Shown here one piece after another: positions 10,701 to 19,843 of a DNA stretch of 64,000 bases. The notes beneath the pieces are model-generated. The model saw nothing but the letters and a program-made list of their open reading frames with translations. It had not been told where the DNA came from and made no database searches. This DNA comes from Anodontia alba (taxonomy: Eukaryota; Mollusca; Bivalvia; Lucinida; Lucinidae), in the NCBI GenBank assembly GCA_964016985.1, contig OZ024823.1:35631687-35695686 (forward strand), in the 5' to 3' direction. Position numbers and translations under genes: made by a program. The first letter of the stretch is position 1. Each line of letters opens with the position of its first letter.

Positions 10701-12756
10701 GTGGGGCTGTCTTAACCCAATGTAGACTAAATGAACTACCCCACACTATATATTGGAAGAGTCCAATTTCAGTTTTAGGTAGGTGAGGCTATGAGATTTA
10801 GATATTCCTAGAGAAAAATGTCTGAAGTATTTGCAAACAATGAAGACCCTGATCAGACACCATGTTCTGCGGCATCTGATCTGGGTCTGCACTGTTTGCC
10901 AATTACCCTTTTAGGGGTCTCCTAACTACAATGGGTTAATACTGAATATGGAATAATAAGCAAGGAACCATTTTAGACTTGCAAAAGTTGCTGTTAATAG
11001 CGGAATGGTCTTTATTTCAAGTGGTCTTGATAGTGGAATTTTACTCTATTGTTCAGAGAAAATTTTCCCTGAAAAAAAAAAAATAGAATATTGTCTGAGC
11101 TAATGATGACAGTTTGCACAAAATGTCAAATTCTGTTTTCTGTTAAAAATAAGAAAAATATCATTAATTTGTCATCTGCTGAATTTGCCCAGAGTGTATT
11201 AATCCCTTAGATATCACACAAAAAGTAAATATTGAGCTCAAAAGGAAAAGGTAAGCCATGAAGTGCTTTAAACAGAACCAACAGACAACCTACATGTGAG
11301 TTAGCTGGTGGTACTTGAGATGAGCAGGCCATGTGAACTTCCTCTTACACCCAGGATAACAACATTCCATGGTATTATGGAGTTTGTAGTGTGTCTTCAT
11401 TTCAGTGACTGTATCAAACTTCTGGTTGCAGTGAGAGCAGATATATGTTGCTGGAGGTTCCAGATCTGTACATAATGAAAATGAAATGAGTTGAGACAAT
11501 GAACAAGAGGTCTACAGGCCAAGATTCACTCACCTGAGTGCAACAACTATAGCATATTCACACGTGGTATTTCCCATAACTGATAACAGTTACGGTATGG
11601 GAAATTTTCATAAGGTAACCAAGAAAAACTGTCGATACCATTAAAAATAAAAGACCATCCATGAACCAAAAAAGGTTCAAAACACTTGAAGTATGATTAA
11701 TGTCCTAAAATTTTGTACACAAAAGTTTCTGACAAAATGGCACATGCAGTGCAGTTGCTTTCAGAAGCAGTCTGATCAGAGTCTCCACTAGCTGTTTGCC
11801 ATTCCACTATGTATTTTAAGAGACAACTACATAAAAAGCAAAACTTAGGCAAAACAAAGTATTCAAAATTTTATGACATTGATTTACCATAACCATTCTC
11901 CTACATGTATTAGTCTTCTGCAGCAAATTTTAATTGTCATGGCAACTATGATAAACAACACTGTCAGCTGTTAAAAAAATCCTGATAATGTTAGGAAGAG
12001 AATATCAAATGAACATTAATTCCAAATTGGTCTCCAATCACATCAGTGATTTCATTAGAGATGCCATTTAAAGTTTTCTTATAACCATTCCCAAAGTAAT
12101 CAATCAATACAAGTATACATGAAATTTGGTTGCTATTGCAACAACAGAAAGAAACACAAATCTGGCACAGGACCACCCAATGACTGAGGCCAACTTTATC
12201 TCAATTCAGTTCAGAAAATGACTCAACTCACTTCAGCAATTTCTGAGTTGTAATTTAAAGACTTTGAATTTTAAAACTAATAGTTACGATGATAACATTT
12301 TGACATAGCTGTCTCCCCAAAAAGTGTCTCCATTCCTCTTAATATCTATCTGTAAAAACTTTTACCTTCGCTTTTAGTCTCTTTCTTATCTGCACATGTA
12401 GCTTTAATTCTCTGTTCATTACAGATACGCCTCCGTTTTGCTGGCTTCTCTACATAGGATGACTGTAATCCAGTTTCTTTGACCTTCATTTCTGTTAATT
12501 TTGATTCTGTCACCGAAAATTTCTCTGATTCCTGCTCTACTGATATATTATACTGTTGAGCAATGGTCTCCTGTGTCTGCGCTATCAAGTTAGCTGTTGC
12601 CAGCAAATGTAAATCTTGAACATTCAAAAATCCCAACGGATGTTTCAGTGCTATGTTGCTAGGTGACACTTCTGGGTCAAGGTCATTTATGACAAACAGC
12701 ACATCACTGGTTGATGGCACTGAATTAGTTGAAGTTGTCACAGATGAAGTTTCCAT
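1653..12756 (-). CDS. ZNF410: ZNF410-like C2H2 zinc-finger transcription factor (six exons, 3' end open)
   Basis: Coding exons on the minus strand, in order, are 12756..12366, 11465..11294, 9651..9476, 8162..8073, 5007..4732 and 1709..1653. They join in phase for 387 codons. Residues 140-303 hold six C2H2 fingers. The last five align in order with the five fingers of vertebrate ZNF410, with helix segments [34 protein letters not shown] and TQSSSRKVH. The N-terminal part keeps a short conserved piece ([18 protein letters not shown], residues 44-61). In mammals ZNF410 is a nuclear DNA-binding activator with CHD4 as its main target; the same role here is inference. An extra finger at 140-160 precedes the usual five. 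Every intron carries mobile elements. The C-terminal end is not found with confidence. Confidence 0.88.
1710..3129. other. ZNF410 intron, mostly unassigned
   Basis: Positions 2065-2170 are a decayed FB1 foldback (GCGCTTCTAATGAGTA block). About 2370-3090 is unique-looking, with somewhat more CpG. A 78-codon open frame at 2522..2758 has no recognisable domain and no good splice sites, so I do not call it a gene. Confidence 0.4.
3130..3790 (-). mobile_element. RTE-like LINE 3' fragment, copy 1 (degenerate)
   Basis: The minus strand encodes the C-terminus of a non-LTR reverse transcriptase: a basic [15 protein letters not shown] stretch, then [18 protein letters not shown]. This is typical of RTE-type elements found in many invertebrate genomes. 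The 3' end is a TGATATGATGATA-type tail, also typical. Compared with the copy at 36160..36712 there is a CGA to TGA change just before the HVERSNGAV segment, and the upstream half is in other frames. It is a dead fragment inside a ZNF410 intron. Confidence 0.8.
3926..4061. repeat. Long imperfect palindrome
   Basis: GGTCATTTAATATGAAA near 3940 pairs with TTTCATATTAAATGACC near 4031-4047, and GGTATTTTGC pairs with GCAAAATACC at the centre. The arms are about 60 bases with a short loop. It is probably the core of a MITE; I did not find clear outer ends or a second copy. Confidence 0.65.
4068..4731. other. ZNF410 intron, low-complexity patches
   Basis: It contains a T-rich run at about 4351-4375 and a CCTAC-rich stretch with a partly complementary CAGGGTA segment at about 4455-4550. 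No exon or recognisable element. Confidence 0.4.
4732..5007 (-). CDS. ZNF410: ZNF410 exon 5: finger 5 and linker
   Basis: The acceptor gaatttcag precedes 5007 and the donor AATG|gtaagt follows 4732. It encodes residues 277-368. Finger 5 (C283, C286, H299, H303; helix TQSSSRKVH, human SQSGSRNVH) opens the exon. About 65 hydrophilic, K/E/G-rich residues without recognisable domains follow, as expected for the disordered C-terminal part of this family. Confidence 0.87.
5185..5385. mobile_element. Decayed T3-type palindromic MITE
   Basis: The hairpin core CTTGACATTTCATGTGAAT with its complement at 5310-5335 is the same as in the T3 copy at 1422..1618. The ends (TTAAAGTACT and GCTTTAAGAATTAA) are mutated relatives of the T3 termini. 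Confidence 0.6.
5640..5830. mobile_element. MITE T4 fragment
   Basis: It shares TAGATTTTCTGCCATCTTTTAC, GACTTC(C/T)TGTTTGCTTTCCTG and the AGACAACAATTTTG block with the T4 copies at 55024..55282 and 63190..63425. Only part of the element is present. Confidence 0.55.
6033..7033 (-). mobile_element. 5'-truncated LINE with RNase H domain, 14-bp TSD
   Basis: TTGAATCAGTGGGA is found at both 6019-6032 and 7034-7047, a 14-bp target-site duplication of SINE-A sequence. The insert is 1001 bp and its 3' end (minus strand) is a short CCAT repeat rather than poly(A). It carries a LINE RNase H and a C-terminal zinc-knuckle region (next entry). The intact open frame and exact duplication suggest a fairly recent insertion. 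Confidence 0.88.
6204..7033 (-). pseudogene. LINE RNase H and zinc-knuckle fragment
   Basis: The open frame (293 codons if the SINE-derived Met at 7085 is counted) holds a full RNase H fold. YTDGSK gives D35, TAEAKAI gives E68, YSDSLSVL gives D92 and [15 protein letters not shown] gives H134 and D144, which completes the catalytic set. Further on, [17 protein letters not shown] is a C-C-H-C knuckle typical of LINE C-termini. A C-terminal RNase H points to I- or R1-related LINE clades. Endonuclease and reverse transcriptase are missing, so this is a truncated piece and not a host RNase H gene. Confidence 0.85.
7105..7845. other. ZNF410 intron, nothing recognised
   Basis: AT-rich sequence with a short C-rich run near 7510-7540. 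Open frames here lack domains and splice context. Confidence 0.4.
7904..7973. repeat. Perfect palindrome, 33-base arms, 4-base loop
   Basis: CAAAAATGTATAGATTATAT and onward (7904-7936) is exactly complementary to 7941-7973, with TTTA as loop. It sits within a roughly 200-bp element (about 7850-8045) with repeated GTGTTATA words, probably a Tc1/mariner-type MITE. A perfect palindrome this long suggests a recent origin. Confidence 0.85.
8073..8162 (-). CDS. ZNF410: ZNF410 exon 4: finger 4
   Basis: A 90-base phase-1 exon between the acceptor atttcag and the donor ACAG|gtacat. It encodes [19 protein letters not shown] and the rest of one C2H2 finger (C253, C258, H271, H275). The helix AELSTLKKH matches human AEYSSLRKH, and the GEKP linker links it to finger 3. 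Confidence 0.88.
8578..8784 (-). mobile_element. TTAA-flanked MITE, family T1
   Basis: TTAA at 8574-8577 precedes CCCTTGTCATGCTGAA; the right end CAGCAGGACAAGGA is followed by CTAA, a mutated TTAA. The length is about 207 bp, matching the 206-bp copies at 33520 and 62314. The interior palindrome contains AACAGTGCAGATCCAGATCA and its complement. Confidence 0.8.
8882..9296. mobile_element. FB1 foldback MITE split by an M7 MITE
   Basis: The FB1 left part (8882-9011: CTTATTTCTCCACAAAAACA, then TTTATTAGAAGC) and right part (9231-9296: TTTTTATGGAGAAATAAGAA) surround an inserted M7 element. Ends carry the FB1 terminal motif AGCTATG or its complement. Confidence 0.7.
9012..9230. mobile_element. MITE M7 inside FB1
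   Basis: The inverted termini GGTAAATGTCCTAGAATTT and AAATTTTTGGACATTTAC are about 219 bp apart. The middle is a hairpin of GCAAACAGTGTAGACCCAGA and complement. The same family occurs at 11688..11890, 45669..45862 and 60516..60718. Confidence 0.75.
9476..9651 (-). CDS. ZNF410: ZNF410 exon 3: fingers 2 and 3
   Basis: The acceptor atttttcag precedes 9651 and the donor ACAG|gtttgt follows 9476. It encodes residues 188-246 with two fingers (C195, C200, H213, H217 and C225, C228, H241, H245). The second helix TTAGNLRNH is almost the same as human TTAGNLKNH. Finger 3 has a C-x2-C spacing where the vertebrate protein has C-x4-C. This exon has no long open reading frame starting with Met and is recovered only by homology and splice phase. 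Confidence 0.87.
9652..10640. other. ZNF410 intron with MITE remnants
   Basis: Positions 10077-10175 are an internally deleted T1 copy (TTAACCCTTGTCCTGATGA end, CAAGTAATCTGATTGGCTGA). Positions 10385-10610 contain degenerate T3-like sequence. The rest is not recognised. Confidence 0.5.
10640..11045. mobile_element. TIR element interrupted by a T2 MITE
   Basis: Outer parts with GTTAAGACCACTG, GTGGTCTTATTAGTGG and, on the far side, GTGGTCTTGATAGTGG are mutually related and look like one inverted-repeat element split by the T2 copy at 10716..10935. Confidence 0.5.
10716..10935. mobile_element. TTAA-flanked MITE, family T2
   Basis: TTAA at 10712-10715 and 10936-10939 flanks CCCAATGTAG and CTACAATGGG. 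It is 220 bp long with an interior palindrome of GCAAACAATGAAGACCCTGA type. Copies of 219-224 bp at 30324, 50970 and 61678 belong to the same family. Confidence 0.85.
11060..11205. mobile_element. FB2 palindromic MITE fragment
   Basis: It has the family words TGCACAAAATGTCAAATTCTG, TTTTCTG and GTCATCTGCTGAATTTGCCC. FB2 hairpins recur at 25290, 27965, 34625 and 55630. Confidence 0.55.
11294..11465 (-). CDS. ZNF410: ZNF410 exon 2: extra finger plus finger 1
   Basis: The acceptor tgtacag precedes 11465 and the donor AT|gtaggt follows 11294. It encodes residues 131-187. An additional C2H2 finger (C140, C143, H156, H160) is followed by the canonical first ZNF410 finger (C165, C170, H183, H187; helix WPAHLKYH, almost identical to vertebrates). 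The exon ends two bases into a codon and rejoins exon 3 as Met. Confidence 0.87.
11500..12365. other. Intron between ZNF410 exons 1 and 2
   Basis: Positions 11505-11560 resemble an abundant mollusc repeat start (ACAAGAGG..., then TTCACTCACCTGAGTG). Positions 11688-11890 are a decayed M7 MITE. The remainder, 11900-12365, has no recognisable feature. Confidence 0.45.
12366..12756 (-). CDS. ZNF410: ZNF410 exon 1 of coding region
   Basis: The ATG at 12756-12754 opens [10 protein letters not shown] and the exon runs 130 codons plus one base to a GAAG|gtaaaa donor. Residues 44-61 ([18 protein letters not shown]) match the only conserved N-terminal patch of vertebrate ZNF410 (FLRVQEL...LIAATRAQ). 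A basic KPAKRRR cluster at about 108-114 may be a nuclear localisation signal. The start is chosen because it is the first Met after a good acceptor at 12802-12803. Confidence 0.82.
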
Positions 12757-12801
12757 TTTTACTTGATTTGTTAATTAATGTAGGATATTTCTTCAGTTAA
12801 T
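12757..12801 (-). other. ZNF410: Probable 5' UTR part of ZNF410 exon
   Basis: On the minus strand a T-rich tract ending ttttactag lies just before 12801, a convincing splice acceptor. This suggests a further non-coding first exon upstream at higher coordinates. That exon was not identified; the region up to about 20.6 kb contains an L1 insertion and SINEs. Confidence 0.45.
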
Positions 12802-12902
12802 CTAGTAAAACAAACAAAACAGTTGTAAAGTATAATAAATTCCCATACTGGCTAGAATACATGTATATGAAATGAAGATGTCTTTGCGTCACAATATTTT
12901 AC

Positions 12903-13057
12903 ATAGCTCCAGATTAATAATTTGAGGGGGTATCCACATATTTTTTTTCTTATTTCTCCATGAAAATAAATGTTGTAGGTATACTCGTAAGACATTTTCG
13001 CAGAAAAATATCAATACTTTTCTGTTGAAAAAGGTGCCTTATCTGGAGCTATGATTT
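12903..13057. mobile_element. FB1 foldback copy with shortened stem
   Basis: It is bounded by CATAGCTCCAGAT and ATCTGGAGCTATG, the FB1 termini. It keeps TTCTTATTTCTCCATGAAAA but has lost most of the second arm. Confidence 0.7.
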
Positions 13058-13667
13058 AAATTCAATATTTAACACAAATGTAGAAATTAAACAAATATTT
13101 TCTTCCATTAACTCAACTATAACATGAACAACAGATTTGTGATGTTATATATAATGGATATATATATATATATTATATTATGACACATATGATTCATCAG
13201 GGATAAGATTATGAGGCATATGATTCATGTTTTTCCCTCTGTTTTGGGCTAAAATTTTGGAGTTCTTTAATCACTAGACACTATTTAAACATATACTTTT
13301 TATTCTAAATCAAAAATATTTTTACTCATGTTCAAAAAAGGTGGAGGTGGTGTATTTGTGTGTGTGTGTGGGGGGGGGGGGGTTATATTTATCGGGAATT
13401 CACTCTTGTTCAGTATACTGCTGATTTTGTCCGGGGAAGCAATAGTGCTGCATAAGGAGACAGCAATAACATGGTCTCTGCATGCAGCAGCGGTTGTTTT
13501 ATTCTGATAGATCTTAGCTAGTTTCCCATGTTATGTTTTATGAGATTGTAAAGTTAAAGTGATTTCTCTTGGTAAGGGAAATTAATTGTCAAGCTGAATT
13601 GTTGTTGTGCTGATTTTTAACGCTACCAGGCACCCGAGGCACATAGAGGCAGCGGCGATTGTTAATT
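13058..13667. other. Intergenic, simple repeats
   Basis: It holds a TA-rich run at about 13145-13175 and a GT/G run at about 13357-13382. No gene. Confidence 0.5.
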
Positions 13668-13893
13668 AATGTATTTGTACAGCCTTGCTTTCATGGATCA
13701 CCCATGCACACTTGGTGCCGCTGTCTGTCACCAAGCGCCACCCTGCCCACTTTATACTCAACCCAGGGCACGTCGAGTATGAGCTTGGTGTAATAATGGT
13801 CTGAAAATTGTCTCGACCCGAGCGGGATTCCAACCCACGATATACCGCTTGAAAGTCGAGTGCGCTAACCACTAGGCCACCCAGCCCACGCTG
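13668..13893 (-). mobile_element. tRNA-derived SINE-C
   Basis: On the minus strand, TGGCCTAGTGGTTAGCGCAC fits a tRNA A box and GGGTTGGAATCCCGC a B box, followed by a non-tRNA body ending near the left coordinate. It is a single copy in this window. The lack of an acceptor-stem partner argues against a functional tRNA gene. Confidence 0.75.
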
Positions 13894-15173
13894 AATTGTA
13901 TATAGACACATGTAGTATTTGTAGCATGTATTTATATTAAATCAAGGGTGTCTTAGAGAAATTTCTTAAAACATGTGTTGTTGTTTTTTTTACTTTTTTC
14001 TGGCTGCTTTGAACTCAAATGTTAGAGTTCATTAGTCACTAGTTTAGAAATATTAATATTATTCTTCTAAATTATAAATATTTTCGATTTGAGCATGTCA
14101 GATGCCAGAACATTTTAAATAGATGACCTTTAAATTTCCAAGGGGAACAATCAAAACAAATTCACACGAATGGATTTTTTTTTTAAAACGAACATGTCAG
14201 TTTGATATAATACATAGTAGCCAATACAGATATGGTACATTTTAACTCACTTGACCTTTGACATCGGTCTGGTATAGGTGCCACGGATGCACACTTGGGA
14301 CTTACTCCTGGCTTATTGTTGTATTTGTCATCCGCAATGGCCTTGTTATTGTATTGGTCTACCTAACCTAATACATGACCTTATAGTCTTTTATACGAAC
14401 TATTTTTAATAATGTTCAAATGCTCTTTATGGAGATCTGCTTTGGGACTGTTATGGATACTGTATTTGTATGGGCCTCACTCGGCGGTCGAGTGAGACTC
14501 TTCCAAATTCAGTATAATATTGAAATCGCTGTCCCATGGACGGACACGAAACAGCATTATTAAATGTGCTGGAAAATGGCATGATATTAAGCGTTAAACA
14601 TTACGTAAAGTTTGTTATGTGTGGTTTCTGCGTTACGTTTAAACATCATCATTTATTGTTGTTTTCAATATGTTTGTCTGAAGATCAGCATTAGCTGTGA
14701 AAGCGCTTACAAAAAATTAAACAACTAAATTTACTCTACTTCTTTTCTATATGTATATTTCTGACATATTTATGTACATATGTCCACATTTCCCATCTCT
14801 GTGACAACTTGTTTACGGTACCATTGAAATTTTATGAGTGTATGGATATTGGGAAGCTCTCATATGATCTTGAAACCTGTAAATACACCACGATTGTGGG
14901 TAAAGAAAAACCTGGGTTTTCAGATATCTGAAGGACAGACAACCTAAGGAGTAGGAGAGCCAGAGTTATAGTCCTTTGCAGACGATTCATATGAATATCA
15001 ATATGTAATATATTGTACATTGTAGCTTAAGTGATAGCAATGTTGACATTTTTAAAAATTACTCTGTGACTATATGCGCACTCTAGATTCTGTATAATGC
15101 TATACGAAATATATCAATTTCGGGCTCAAACTGTCACTACATTTTTTGTTTCAATCATCCACACCTAACAAAT
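13894..15173. other. Intergenic, nothing recognised
   Basis: No exon with splice sites and no repeat shared with the rest of the window was found. Confidence 0.4.
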
Positions 15174-15358
15174 GAGGCCCTTCCTGGGGTTTTGGGGAAC
15201 AGGGGAATTTATAAGGCCATTTATTTCAGGGGAACAAAAGTCTTAAACTGATGGGAACAAGGGAACAGGGAACATAGAAACTCAAGATTTTGATTTTGGG
15301 GACAAGGGAAAATGCTGATTTTTTTCAGGGGAACAGGTACCCCCACTAGGAGGGCCTC
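15174..15358. mobile_element. Short TIR element (GAGGCCCT ends)
   Basis: GAGGCCCTTCCTGGGG at the left and CCCCACTAGGAGGGCCTC at the right are inverted repeats, and the interior is rich in GGGAACA words. A related decayed copy is at about 41812-41990. Confidence 0.65.
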
Positions 15359-15967
15359 ACAAATAGGATTTACCATTTGTGTCAAAGATCAAACACATGG
15401 TTAACAAGCAAATTCAGAGGATTTATGTCCCCTGCCTTTTAATAATCCTCCAAATGTACCTATGTCACAAGTAAAAAATATGTGAATTTTCACCATTACA
15501 AGTCTATATTGGGAGCTATTGGTTGCCATGGTTACCACAGTTTGGCCAGACATGCCCCAAAACCTAATACAGCCTTTTCCCCTGCCCAGTGATGCTACAC
15601 ATATGAAATATGGTCAAGACTGGCAAACTGGCATTAGACATTATACATGTACATCTATGAAACTGTGGACGAAGCAATGGCATACTAATAGCTCACTTAA
15701 GCCTTCGGCTCAGGTGAGCCAAAAGGTAGTGACATATTGCACAACTCATGTTTATACCATGACAAAAACAGATGGACAGTTTCAAAAGAATCAATGTAAA
15801 AGTGTAGGAGGAGTTGCCCTCACACGTACCTACCTACATTTATATACTTGCAAAGTATTTGAGCTTTTAAAAGTGTGAAAATTCCAAAAATAATTTGAGG
15901 ATTGTGAAAAAAGCACATGCATATCTTCAGGTCATGATTAAAACAGCTGTAAAGTTTCAGATTGATT
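15359..15967. other. Intergenic, one small hairpin
   Basis: TAGCTCACTTAAGCC/GGCTCAGGTGAGC at about 15690-15720 is the hairpin type common at ends of mollusc repeats. The open frame at 15519..15878 is not supported as a gene. Confidence 0.45.
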
Positions 15968-16235
15968 AATTGTGTTGGGGTTTAACGACATGTCAAGTTG
16001 TCAAGCCTTGTGGGTCATTTTGTGTCCTCTCCCAGAGAAAGGGAGAAAAGAGATAGAAGAGCTGGCAGACGAGATGAAAGAGAAGAAACAGAGGAACTAA
16101 AAACACCCCCTCTACCTTTACATGTACCTGCTACAAAGATAGCAGGCCTTGCCCAACTGTAAGCCAATATCAGTTGGATGCCCCAGTGACGCAAGATGCA
16201 GTATGACACCTTCGCCACACCCAACCACCCCTTGT
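15968..16235 (-). mobile_element. SINE-B copy, minus orientation
   Basis: It starts (3' end of the SINE) with ATTGTGTTGGGGTTTAACGA and contains TCTCCCAGAGAAAGG and GGCCTTGCCCAACTGTAAGC. It matches the plus-strand copies at 22010, 37715 and 54123. Confidence 0.8.
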
Positions 16236-16878
16236 AAAGTTTCAGAAGAATCGGCACAAAACTGTATACAGGAGAGTTGCCCTCACAAAGTACCTACTAC
16301 AAACTCGAAACCACGCACCTCAGAGTATGCACCACGAAATACGCACCATGGAAAGCCTAATACTATGTCCCCATGCTTTTCTTCGAAAAGGTGGCTGGGG
16401 GACAAAAATCAAAGCACTGACAGTACTGGTGGGTCCATTGTCTCTGAGTGTAGGCAGGGAAAATGGACCTGAATGGTACCTTAAGACTGTTTCATTTAAC
16501 CCTGTAATTTAAGCAAACAATGCAGACCCTGATCAGATGCCACATTCTGTGGTATCTGATCTGTGTCTGTACTGTTTGCCAAGGTACCAGTCCATAAAAA
16601 ATGCAAGAGATCAAATTTGGACCATATACACTCTACTGATCCAATGTGTGCATCCCAATATTTTGGACTATTCTTGAAATCTGGATAGCTGAATTAAAAT
16701 GTAAAAGTTTTTGGGGGCATTGATGTTTGATTTTCAGAAATTTTTGGTCCAAATGAACAACCTTATTAAAATGAAATTTTTTAATTCATTGCAAATATTA
16801 TGGCTTTATTTTACTCCGAAGCATCTCTACTACCCGGATTCGTATTACATGTGAACTCAAGTCAACTATTTGAGACTG
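16236..16878. other. Intergenic with T2 MITE fragment
   Basis: Positions 16495-16585 are a partial T2 copy (GCAAACAATGCAGACCCTGA hairpin). The left target-site duplication of the L1-like insertion is at 16864-16878. Confidence 0.55.
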
Positions 16879-18430
16879 ACCAGAGCTGTTTGGATTGGGA
16901 GCCAGAAATTCAGTGGGGAAACATTTAACCATAGACTTAAACTAGACTGGACTCAAAATGACTTTGATATCTTAGGAATAAGATTTTCTTGCAATCTTGA
17001 TACAATTCTTGAAATAAACTACAACGAAAAAATTAAAGAAATTAAAAAAGAAATTACACAGTGGTCGAGACGAATATTGACACCACTAGGACGGATAACT
17101 ATTCTTAAAACTTTGTTGATAGCTAAACTTAATCATCTTTTTATCTCTCTACCTAACCCAAGTAATGATACTATCCTAAAATTAAATCGAATGTTTTTCA
17201 ATTTTATTTGGCAATCCCCTACTGATAGAATCATAAGAGAAGTACTTTGCCAAGATTATTATAACGGAGGTTTGAAAATGGTACAGCTTAATAGCTATAT
17301 AAGTGCTTTGAAAATAAGTTGGATACAAAGATTAATTATTACGAACTCAAAATATAAAACCCTATTTGAGGCAGTGCATACAAATATAAAAGATTTAATG
17401 AACAGAGGCGCAACATATATCGAAGAAATTAAAAGGCACTGTACGAATAAATTTTGGTGGGATGTTCTAGATGAATGGAAAAAGCTTATTACACATTTAG
17501 TACCGAAATCGGCTTCAGATATTATGGGTAGTAGCATATGGAACAATATGAATATAAAAATAAATAATACTCCAGTGTTTTATCGCAGATGGTATGATAA
17601 AAATATTCATTTCATTAGAGATTTGATGGATGAACATTGGCAGTTGCTGACATATGAGCAGTTTCAAGTAAAATATAATGTCAGAACAAATTTTTTGGAA
17701 TTCGCAGGAATAAGAACTTCGGTAGAGACATATCTTAGACAAACTCAAATTCCATTAGTTACTGAATCATTATTCAATTGCTATTGGCCGTTTAATGTTA
17801 AAATTATAATGAAATCGACTAAAGGTAGTAAGGATATTTATACGGTACTAATCAATAAAAATATTGTTCCAACTAGCCAACCTAAGTGGGAACGAGCATT
17901 TGAAAATACCCAATTGAATTGGAAACAAATACACAGTATACCATCCAAATGTTGTGGCAATACAAAAATGCACTGGTTCCAGTATAGGATTATCCATAGA
18001 ATAATAGCCACAAACGACTTGCTAACGAAAATGAATATTAGACAAGATAATTTATGTACATTCTGCAAATTAGAACAGGAGAAAATTGAACATTTGTTTT
18101 GGCACTGTAATGTTGTTAACCAATTTTGGGGCACTATAGACCAATGGATTTTCGAAAAAAAACAATTATATGGTAAATGTTGATAAGTACAGGGCATTAT
18201 TCGGAATTCCAAGTATGTTACCAGCGATGCAACCAATAAACTACATATTAATATTAACGCACCACTATATATATACATGTCGAGTAAACTCTTCCAACTT
18301 AAATCATTTGAGCTGGAAAAATTACGTTAATAAATTTCTGGAGACAGAAAAACTGATTGCTATTAAAAATAGTACATACGATAAGATGAAAACACACTGG
18401 GAAAAATGGCTTAACATTTTTGGGGCTTAG
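16879..18430 (+). pseudogene. L1/Tx1-like ORF2 C-terminal fragment with frameshift
   Basis: An open frame to 18183 carries the region after the polymerase core (LGRITILKTLLIAKLNHLF, NGGLKMVQLNSYISALK, W-rich segment), then a zinc-binding end, C-TFCKLEQEKIEHLFWHC. After the A-run near 18157-18163 the reading continues in another frame (from about 18170 to a stop at 18428-18430), so one base has probably been gained or lost there. Endonuclease and RT palm motifs are absent because of the 5' truncation. Confidence 0.85.
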
Positions 18431-19828
18431 CAGGTTAGTGTCTAGTAACCCTCTTAAGTTTATAGTCGATGAGTATTGACAGTTTATATGCATGCTATAT
18501 TTTTGCAGGATTACCTGTGGTTTTATACTAGCAGTACAGATCACAACCAGATGCCGTGTTGTCAACGTCGAATTGGGATCTGCACTGTTGGCTTGCTTAG
18601 TGCCTTGAGGCGCTAGGCGTTGATTTGCTACTTCGATACATGCAAGTACATCATGACTTATTGATAATATTGCTTTGATAAATTAAAATTTCATATACAA
18701 TAGTGAATAAAATGAAGAATACTTACAGAAAAGAAAATGCATCACTACGTCTCAACCAGTATTAAAAGCGCCGGGGGGAGAGAACATTATTTTTGCTTTT
18801 GCCAACTGTTATACTGGTACCGTCTTATTACGCTTCCTCTCCTGAAATAAATGATAAACTATTATGTAAAAATATAAATTTTAGAATCTATTTAGGTACA
18901 ATACGGGTTGTTAATATCTGAGGTTTATACATGAAATAACTTACTTAAGTAGAAGAAACATTCCAAAATGACAGAAATAATTTTGATGGATATGTAAAAC
19001 CTTAATACGAATACGCAAACAACAAGATGACGCAGTTGATCATATGTCATCACGTATACGTGCTTCTTCAGGGGAACAAACAGTCATAGATTTGGACATT
19101 CGAATTTGAAGTCAAGGTCGCACCAAATAGTAGCCAACTACCATCTATATTCAAACGTGACGGACGGACGTACATACAAACACATGCATACATGCACATT
19201 GAAACTGATGGACACTCGGGTTTTACATGAAAACATAATACCCGATTTTTCTTCGAAAATGCGGGTATAATAAAAATATAATGATAATACCTGATGTGTA
19301 AAATCAAATAAATTTGTCTTCTGTAACTCTTAATACAACTTTACATTCTTCTGGTAAAGCGTCCTTTCCCAGAATTAATAAGAAAATATATTTACCGTCA
19401 TGTTTATCCAGTAAGGGGATCTTTAAAAACACTTGACATAGGTCTTGCACACATGTATATTTCAACTGGGTACGTGAAGGTTTGCCTTCGTATATTACTG
19501 AAGCTCAGCGAAGCATTGAATATTTACAAAGTACAGTTGCGTTTCATATGTGTACGCCAAAAATTAATAAGATCTCGTTTCGCATTAGCACACCTATGTA
19601 ATTGGTATCTTTCATGTTGCATAGCTGTGTTATTGTGATTGGAAAAAGTATTAGTAGTAGCTATAGATCATTTGGACAAATGAAATGGTGGTTTGTATTA
19701 CTTCATATATTTTGTGCCTTTTCTTATACACGTTGTTACACATGTTTTCACACGTATAAGAAATATTTGTATTTGTTATGTTGTCAGGAAAAAGAAACAA
19801 ATAAATTATAAAAAAAAAAAAAAAAAAA
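16879..19828 (+). mobile_element. 5'-truncated L1/Tx1-like LINE, poly(A) tail and 15-bp TSD
   Basis: AACTATTTGAGACTG occurs at 16864-16878 and again at 19829-19843, bordering a 2950-bp insert that ends in about 20 A. The insert starts inside the reverse transcriptase, includes the C-terminal part of ORF2 (next entry) and a long 3' region of about 1.4 kb. The intact duplication and tail indicate a recent, 5'-truncated retrotransposition. The 3' region contains GTCAAGGTCGCACC and GGACGGACG words known from other repeats, so a composite 3' end is possible. Confidence 0.9.
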
Positions 19829-19843
19829 AACTATTTGAGACTG

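Noticed and set aside
13830..13893. tRNA gene on the minus strand
   Set aside because: A- and B-box-like words are present but the cloverleaf is incomplete and a SINE body follows.
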